Source: an uncultured Dermabacteraceae bacterium
GTDB lineage: Bacteria > Actinomycetota > Actinomycetes > Actinomycetales > Dermabacteraceae
Direction of reading: 5' to 3'
Assembly: GCA_946223075.1 (NCBI GenBank)
Contig: CAMILZ010000003.1
Coordinates: 1-64,000, forward strand
DNA length: 64,000 nt
Positions 60,184-64,000 of the stretch are shown here, piece after piece (the stretch's first letter is position 1; every line of letters begins with the position of its first letter). Position numbers and translations under genes: made by a program. Under the pieces are notes generated by a model, which was not told the origin of the DNA, searched no databases, and saw nothing but the letters and a program-made list of their open reading frames with translations.

Positions 60184-61032
60184 AGTGAGGGGGCGGGCCT
60201 TGAACTTGGTGTCGGGGTTCACGAACGCGTCCTGACTTTCCACGATCAAAAGTTCGCGTGCATCGACCTTGAGAGTGCGATCGATCAGCTCGAACACCGA
60301 CGCGGCCGTCTTCTCGAGCGCCTCGACGGCCCCCGTACCGCCAAGGAGGTGCGCCGTGAACAGCGCCGTGGTGACGTCGCCGCTGCCGTGGACTTTGCGC
60401 CCCAAACGGGGCGTTGCGAGAAGATACGCGCCGGAGGAGTCAGCTACGAGCAGTTCGAGGGTGCCGGGCTCAGTCTCGTCTGTGAGCACGCTCGTGACGA
60501 GAACGGTCTCCGGGCCCTCTGCTCGTAGCTGTTCGACCGCTTGAATAGTGCCCTCGAGCGTAGAAACATCGACGCCAGTGAGCACACCGAGCTCGAAGTG
60601 ATTCGGGGTGAGAACATCGGCGGCCGGAACGACGTTGTTTCTCATGAGTGGCGGGATGTCGGCATCGACATAGAAGCCGTCGCCGGCGTTGCCCATGACG
60701 GGGTCGGCGATATAGACGGCGTTCGGGTTGTGCTTCTTGACCCGCTCAACGGCATCTAGGATGACGTCGGTAACCGGAGCGGAACCCTGGTAACCACTCA
60801 AAACGGCGTCGGCTTCGCAGAGAACACCGAGCTCTTCGATTCCGAGGACCACCTCGTGTACGTCCTTGGCGTCGATCACGATGCCGCGGAACGTGGGGTG
60901 ACCCGTGTGGTTGGAAAAGTTCACCGTGTTCACGGGCCATACTTCGTGGCCGAGTCGCTGAAGCGGGAACACCGCTGCGGAGTTGCCTGCGTGCCCGTAG
61001 GCCACCGCTGATTGGATCGACAGAATCTTCAT
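60169..61032 (-). CDS. pdxY: Pyridoxal kinase
   Basis: A ribokinase-fold enzyme of 287 residues that phosphorylates pyridoxal to make PLP. It begins MKILSIQSAVAYGHAGNSAAVFPLQ with the GHxGN substrate motif, has YIADPVMGNAGDGFYV, TPNHFELGVLTG and the anion-hole/catalytic HGSGDVTTALF. AAGGAG lies 6 bases before ATG 61032. Its C-terminus PLTPRIA and stop are inside repeat A, so the end may have been replaced. Confidence 0.93.
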   Translation of the reverse strand: MKILSIQSAVAYGHAGNSAAVFPLQRLGHEVWPVNTVNFSNHTGHPTFRGIVIDAKDVHEVVLGIEELGVLCEADAVLSGYQGSAPVTDVILDAVERVKKHNPNAVYIADPVMGNAGDGFYVDADIPPLMRNNVVPAADVLTPNHFELGVLTGVDVSTLEGTIQAVEQLRAEGPETVLVTSVLTDETEPGTLELLVADSSGAYLLATPRLGRKVHGSGDVTTALFTAHLLGGTGAVEALEKTAASVFELIDRTLKVDARELLIVESQDAFVNPDTKFKARPLTPRIA

Positions 61033-61072
61033 GCGTCACTCCTTGACGACGTGTGAAAGGTGCACATTGAGG

Positions 61073-61684
61073 CTAAAAGAGGGCAGGGCCGAGCGCTTTT
61101 GCTTTTTCGGCGAGGTAGCACGTGCCGCACAGGGACTCGTAGGTGACGCGGCCCGCGCCGTCGATCGCGACCTGGTCGCCCTCAAACACGAACGTGCCGT
61201 TCACGCTGCGGCAATTGAACTCGGCCTGCGAACCACAACGGCACATCGTGGGAAGCTTCTCGAAGTTATCGGCAAGCTCAAAAAGTCGCGAAGACCCAGG
61301 AAACTGGCAGGCGAGAAAATCGGTGCGGAGACCGTAGCAAATCACCGAAATCTGGTCGTTCTTGGCGACGAGGAACAACTGATCGATCTGGTCTCGGTCG
61401 AGGAACTGGCTCTCATCCACGAGAACGACGTGGAAGTTGCGTTCGGGACGCGCGGCGATGAACGCCTTGATTTCTTCGCGCAGATCGTGGCCCGATTCAA
61501 TGAGGACATCGACTCGCCGCTTCGCGCCGCCACGGGCGAGGACCCAATCTTCGCCCTTCGTGTCCACAGCGGGCTTCACGGTAATGGTGCCGAGGCCGCG
61601 CTCTTCGTAGTTGAAGGCGGTCTTGATGAGGGTGTCGGATTTTCCCGAATTCATCGCGCCGTATTTGAAGTGGAGCTTGGCCAT
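61073..61684 (-). CDS. tdk: Thymidine kinase
   Basis: A 203-residue type II thymidine kinase. P-loop GAMNSGKS is at residues 9-16, VVLVDESQFL holds the catalytic Glu, YGLRTDF is the thymidine lasso region, and four Cys (CRC, C, CGTC) form the zinc site. It salvages thymidine to dTMP. AGGAGGA precedes ATG 61684. It lies 40 bases upstream of pdxY and is probably cotranscribed with it. Confidence 0.95.
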   Translation of the reverse strand: MAKLHFKYGAMNSGKSDTLIKTAFNYEERGLGTITVKPAVDTKGEDWVLARGGAKRRVDVLIESGHDLREEIKAFIAARPERNFHVVLVDESQFLDRDQIDQLFLVAKNDQISVICYGLRTDFLACQFPGSSRLFELADNFEKLPTMCRCGSQAEFNCRSVNGTFVFEGDQVAIDGAGRVTYESLCGTCYLAEKAKALGPALF

Positions 61685-61754
61685 CGATTCCTCCTGAGCT
61701 TCCCTTCCTCGTGCGCGAATAGATCCTCCACAACCTTAGTGCACCTGGCCTTGC

Positions 61755-61760
61755 TAGCGT
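61755..61760 (+). promoter_or_regulatory. -10 hexamer for a leaderless isomerase transcript
   Basis: TAGCGT ends 6 bases before GTG 61767, which shows the long N-terminal extension is likely translated. No ribosome site is seen in between. Confidence 0.45.
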
Positions 61761-61766
61761 GAAGCG

Positions 61767-62738
61767 GTGATGACAAGCGACGAAAGCGGCGGTGTCCGAA
61801 AGGTTTTCACCCGGAAGAATCAGGCGAGGAAAAACTCGAGAGCGTGGCGCGAGAGAAGCCGAGCAGGCGTCGGACCCCACGGTTCCGAACACACCGGTGG
61901 GAGAAACCGAGCCGAAACGGGCCAAGCCACACGCCGCGAAACCCGCGCTGGCCGCGTGATTCCCGTGGGGCTTTCCACCTCCTCACTTTTCCCGCTCGGT
62001 CTTGAGGAGACGTTCCAGGCTGCGCGGCACACCGGCTACGACGGCGTCGAGGTCATGTGTTCGCTCGACCCTGCCACCCGCGACGCGATGCGCCTCGAGA
62101 CTCTCAGGCGCGTATACGAGCTCCCCATTCTTTCGCTTCATGCACCGACCCTCTTCTTCTTGCAGTTCGCGGGCGGTTTTGACCCGAAGAAGAAGCTCGA
62201 GGATACGATGCGCCTTGCCGTGGATCTTGGAGTTCCGACGGTTGTTGCCCATCCGCCGTTTCGATGGCAGGGGCGCTATGCCCGGGATTTCGTGGCGATC
62301 GTTACCGAACTTGAAGAGCGCTACGGGATCGCGCTTGCCGTGGAGAACATGTACCCGTGGCGCCTTGGAGTGCGCGAGGTGCTTCCGTACTACCCGGACC
62401 ACGACCCGACTGACGAGAATTACGCGCATCTCACGATTGATCTCTCGCACGCGTCGACCGCCGGTGATGATGCCCTCGCGATGATCGAACGCGTAGGGGA
62501 CCGTCTCAGCCACTTGCACCTGACGGACGGCTCGGGCCACACGCTGCGCGATGAGCACCTTGTGCCGGGAGATGGCGATCAGCCCGTTGCTGAGATCCTT
62601 CGTACCCTTGCTCGACAAGACTGGACCGGTTCGGTGATCGTGGAAATCGCGTCGGGCGCGAGCCGCAAACTTGAAGCGAAGCTCCCTGCGATAGAACGCT
62701 CGCTTGCGGTTGCTCGCCGAGAACTCAGTCACGTTTGA
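61767..62738 (+). CDS. TIM-barrel sugar-phosphate isomerase/epimerase-like protein
   Basis: A 323-residue protein. Residues 1-63 are a basic, low-complexity extension; residues 64-323 are an AP-endonuclease-2/xylose-isomerase-type barrel with metal ligands in VVAHPP, AVENMYP, LTIDLSHAS, LSHLHLTDGSGH and VIVEIASG. Substrate unknown. GTG 61767 is chosen because TAGCGT ends 6 bases upstream; a GTG at 61956 would remove the extension but has no ribosome site. It is divergent from tdk and lies 72 bases before oleA. Confidence 0.8.
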   Translation: MMTSDESGGVRKVFTRKNQARKNSRAWRERSRAGVGPHGSEHTGGRNRAETGQATRRETRAGRVIPVGLSTSSLFPLGLEETFQAARHTGYDGVEVMCSLDPATRDAMRLETLRRVYELPILSLHAPTLFFLQFAGGFDPKKKLEDTMRLAVDLGVPTVVAHPPFRWQGRYARDFVAIVTELEERYGIALAVENMYPWRLGVREVLPYYPDHDPTDENYAHLTIDLSHASTAGDDALAMIERVGDRLSHLHLTDGSGHTLRDEHLVPGDGDQPVAEILRTLARQDWTGSVIVEIASGASRKLEAKLPAIERSLAVARRELSHV

Positions 62739-62798
62739 GCGCCTTCGCGCCTAGAACTGGTCACTTTTTCATCGAATCTCCAGTGCTTCGGTGGACAA

Positions 62799-62804
62799 TA
62801 ATGT
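62799..62804 (+). promoter_or_regulatory. -10 hexamer for a leaderless oleA transcript
   Basis: TAATGT ends 6 bases before TTG 62811. This fits the spacing seen at seven other genes here and points to a leaderless TTG start. Confidence 0.5.
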
Positions 62805-62810
62805 GGCGCT

Positions 62811-63878
62811 TTGAGAGGCGCGAACCGAGACCGAAAGCGATTAGTAGTAGTGATCCCCAACACCGCGTTTGACCATAAAAACGCCGCCATTCTCTCCGTT
62901 TCCGCCGTGGAAGCTCAGGTTCTCGTCACCTCTGACTCGATCGACGAGATGCTTTCACCGGCCCGTAAGCGCCTTCGACTTCCGAAGGGCACACTTCAGC
63001 GCGTCGCCGGGGTGTACGAGCGTCGATGGTGGAAGGACCCGGAACACGGCTGGAAGCAAGGCGCAGTGATTGCCGCCGAGCGTGCAATGGCGAATGCCGG
63101 CATTACGCGTGAGGACGTCGGCGTTCTCATCAATGCCTCCGTGTCGCGTCAGCACCTTGAGCCGGCGATGAGCACGCACATTCACGCGGCGCTCGGCATG
63201 CCGGCCTCGTGCATGAACTTCGACATTACGAACGCGTGCCTGGGGTTCGTGAACGCGATGACTCTTGCCTCGGGCCTGATCGACGCGGGGCAGATTGACT
63301 ACGCCCTCATCGTGGGCGCTGAGGATGTTGAAGAGGTGCAGCGACGCACCATCGCGCGCCTCAACGACAAGAACTCGACTCGCCAGGACTTCAACAACCA
63401 GTTTGCTTCGCTCACGCTTGGCTCGGGTGCCGCCGCCGCGGTCGTGGGGCGCTTCGACAAGCACCCCGACGGGCACAGGATTCTCCACACGCAAACGCGT
63501 GCGGGCACCGAGCATCACGAACTGTGCATCGGCGACATGGACGACATGCGTACCGACACGGCGGGCCTGCTCGAGAACGGCCTGGAGCTTGTGACGCAGA
63601 CGTGGCGCGCCGCGGAGGAAAGCGGCCGGAACTACTCGAACAAGCAGTGGTACATCACCCACCAGGTGTCGATGGTCTACACGCGTGCGTTTGCGAAGGC
63701 TATGGGCATCGATCCCGAGATCATCCCCGTGACCTTCCCCGAGCTCGGAAACATCGCTGCCGAGGCCGTTCCGCTTACGCTTGCCCTCAACCAGGATCGC
63801 TTCAAGAAGGGCGATGAGCTGCTCCTTCTCGGCGTGGGCTCAGGCTTGAATACGGCGATGATGGAGGTGCAGTGGTGA
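62811..63878 (+). CDS. oleA: OleA-type thiolase, 3-oxoacyl-ACP synthase III family
   Basis: A 355-residue thiolase-fold enzyme that condenses two fatty acyl-CoAs head to head, the first step of long-chain olefin synthesis. The catalytic Cys is in ITNACLGFVNAM, His in WYITHQVSMVYTRAF, Asn in FPELGNIAAEAVPL, and GVGSGLNTAMMEVQW ends it. These favour OleA over FabH. TTG 62811 has TAATGT 6 bases upstream; GTG 62850 is an alternative with no ribosome site. The stop overlaps the next gene by 4 bases. Confidence 0.88.
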   Translation: MRGANRDRKRLVVVIPNTAFDHKNAAILSVSAVEAQVLVTSDSIDEMLSPARKRLRLPKGTLQRVAGVYERRWWKDPEHGWKQGAVIAAERAMANAGITREDVGVLINASVSRQHLEPAMSTHIHAALGMPASCMNFDITNACLGFVNAMTLASGLIDAGQIDYALIVGAEDVEEVQRRTIARLNDKNSTRQDFNNQFASLTLGSGAAAAVVGRFDKHPDGHRILHTQTRAGTEHHELCIGDMDDMRTDTAGLLENGLELVTQTWRAAEESGRNYSNKQWYITHQVSMVYTRAFAKAMGIDPEIIPVTFPELGNIAAEAVPLTLALNQDRFKKGDELLLLGVGSGLNTAMMEVQW

Positions 63879-64000
63879 GCGCGAAGAGTTTTCAGGACGT
63901 GCAGGAAGTCCCCGATCTCCCCGGCGTGGATCCGGAGCTGAATCACACCCTCGAGGTGCGTGATTCGTTTGGCGATGTGCGCCGCTGGCACTATCTCGAC
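63875..64000 (+). CDS. oleB: OleB-like alpha/beta hydrolase, 5' end only
   Basis: The first 42 codons are present before the window ends: a short leader, then LEVRDSFGDVRRWHYLD, the start of an alpha/beta-hydrolase beta sheet as in OleB. GTG 63875 overlaps the oleA stop (GTGA). OleB decarboxylates beta-lactones to alkenes, and oleC and oleD should follow. The catalytic triad is outside the window, so the call rests on context. Confidence 0.7.
   Translation, partial: MSAKSFQDVQEVPDLPGVDPELNHTLEVRDSFGDVRRWHYLD

Noticed and set aside
1..64000. CRISPR array
   Set aside because: No evenly spaced 25-40 base direct repeats were seen.

Overview
The window looks like a piece of a high-GC actinobacterial chromosome, most likely Micrococcales and perhaps near Dermabacteraceae or Brachybacterium. 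The evidence is the strong G/C bias at codon third positions, a tlyA-nadK-recN-steA-steB cluster, TreXYZ trehalose synthesis, DUF3000, DUF6318, SecD and SecF as separate proteins, a bifunctional Rel and many leaderless-looking starts. Nearly everything is chromosomal housekeeping. One small accessory patch stands out at about 57.5-60.2 kb. No rearranged phage, transposase or CRISPR array was seen.

Layout. 1-96: 3' end of a 5S rRNA and its hairpin. 97-876: no recognisable gene. 877-1674: a lone lipoprotein on the minus strand. 2169-14763: a long plus-strand operon with mostly overlapping or abutting genes: TPR protein, HAD phosphatase, tlyA, nadK, recN, steA, steB, a membrane GT4-like protein, murJ, a GT-B glycosyltransferase and a NUDIX hydrolase. 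It links cofactor supply, ribosome methylation and DNA repair with septation and cell-wall lipid-linked sugar export. 14760-24464 (minus): glgX-treY-treZ trehalose synthesis running into a RibD-like reductase and msrB, then a DUF3000 gene with its own promoter and RNase D. 24.6-25.4 kb: two divergent tRNA clusters (Gly-Val and Gly-Cys-Val) holding two identical tRNA-Gly genes.

25.4-40.8 kb: Cof-type HAD phosphatase and L-lactate dehydrogenase (convergent), then thrS-HIT-PrsW-yebC-ruvCAB-yajC-secDF-apt-rel, the classic actinobacterial order. 40.8-43.2 kb (minus): an unrecognised protein and a DUF349 protein. 43.3-47.6 kb: metallo-hydrolase, hisS, thioredoxin, siderophore-interacting flavoprotein and DNA 3-methyladenine glycosylase I. 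47.6-53.5 kb: an assimilatory nitrite reductase locus in which nirD and nirB are divergent and nirB is followed by cobA and hemD, with cbiX converging on them. Together they supply siroheme to NirB. 53.5-56.1 kb (minus): metG-fetB. 56.2-57.5 kb: UDP-glucose pyrophosphorylase.

57.5-60.2 kb is flanked by two pairs of inverted repeats. It carries a GNAT acetyltransferase plus a broken DUF6318 lipoprotein (in-frame stop) and a broken PKD-domain secreted protein (frameshift), all in T/G-rich codons unlike the neighbours. 60.2-61.7 kb (minus): pyridoxal kinase, whose stop codon lies inside one of the repeats, and thymidine kinase. 61.8-64.0 kb: a TIM-barrel sugar-phosphate isomerase-like protein, oleA and the first 42 codons of oleB, the start of a long-chain olefin pathway cut by the window edge.

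A recurring signal is a TANNNT hexamer ending 6 or 7 bases before an ATG, GTG or TTG. It occurs at eight genes here, which suggests leaderless transcripts and fixes several starts, including a TTG start for oleA. All functional calls come from reading the sequence; no searches were run.
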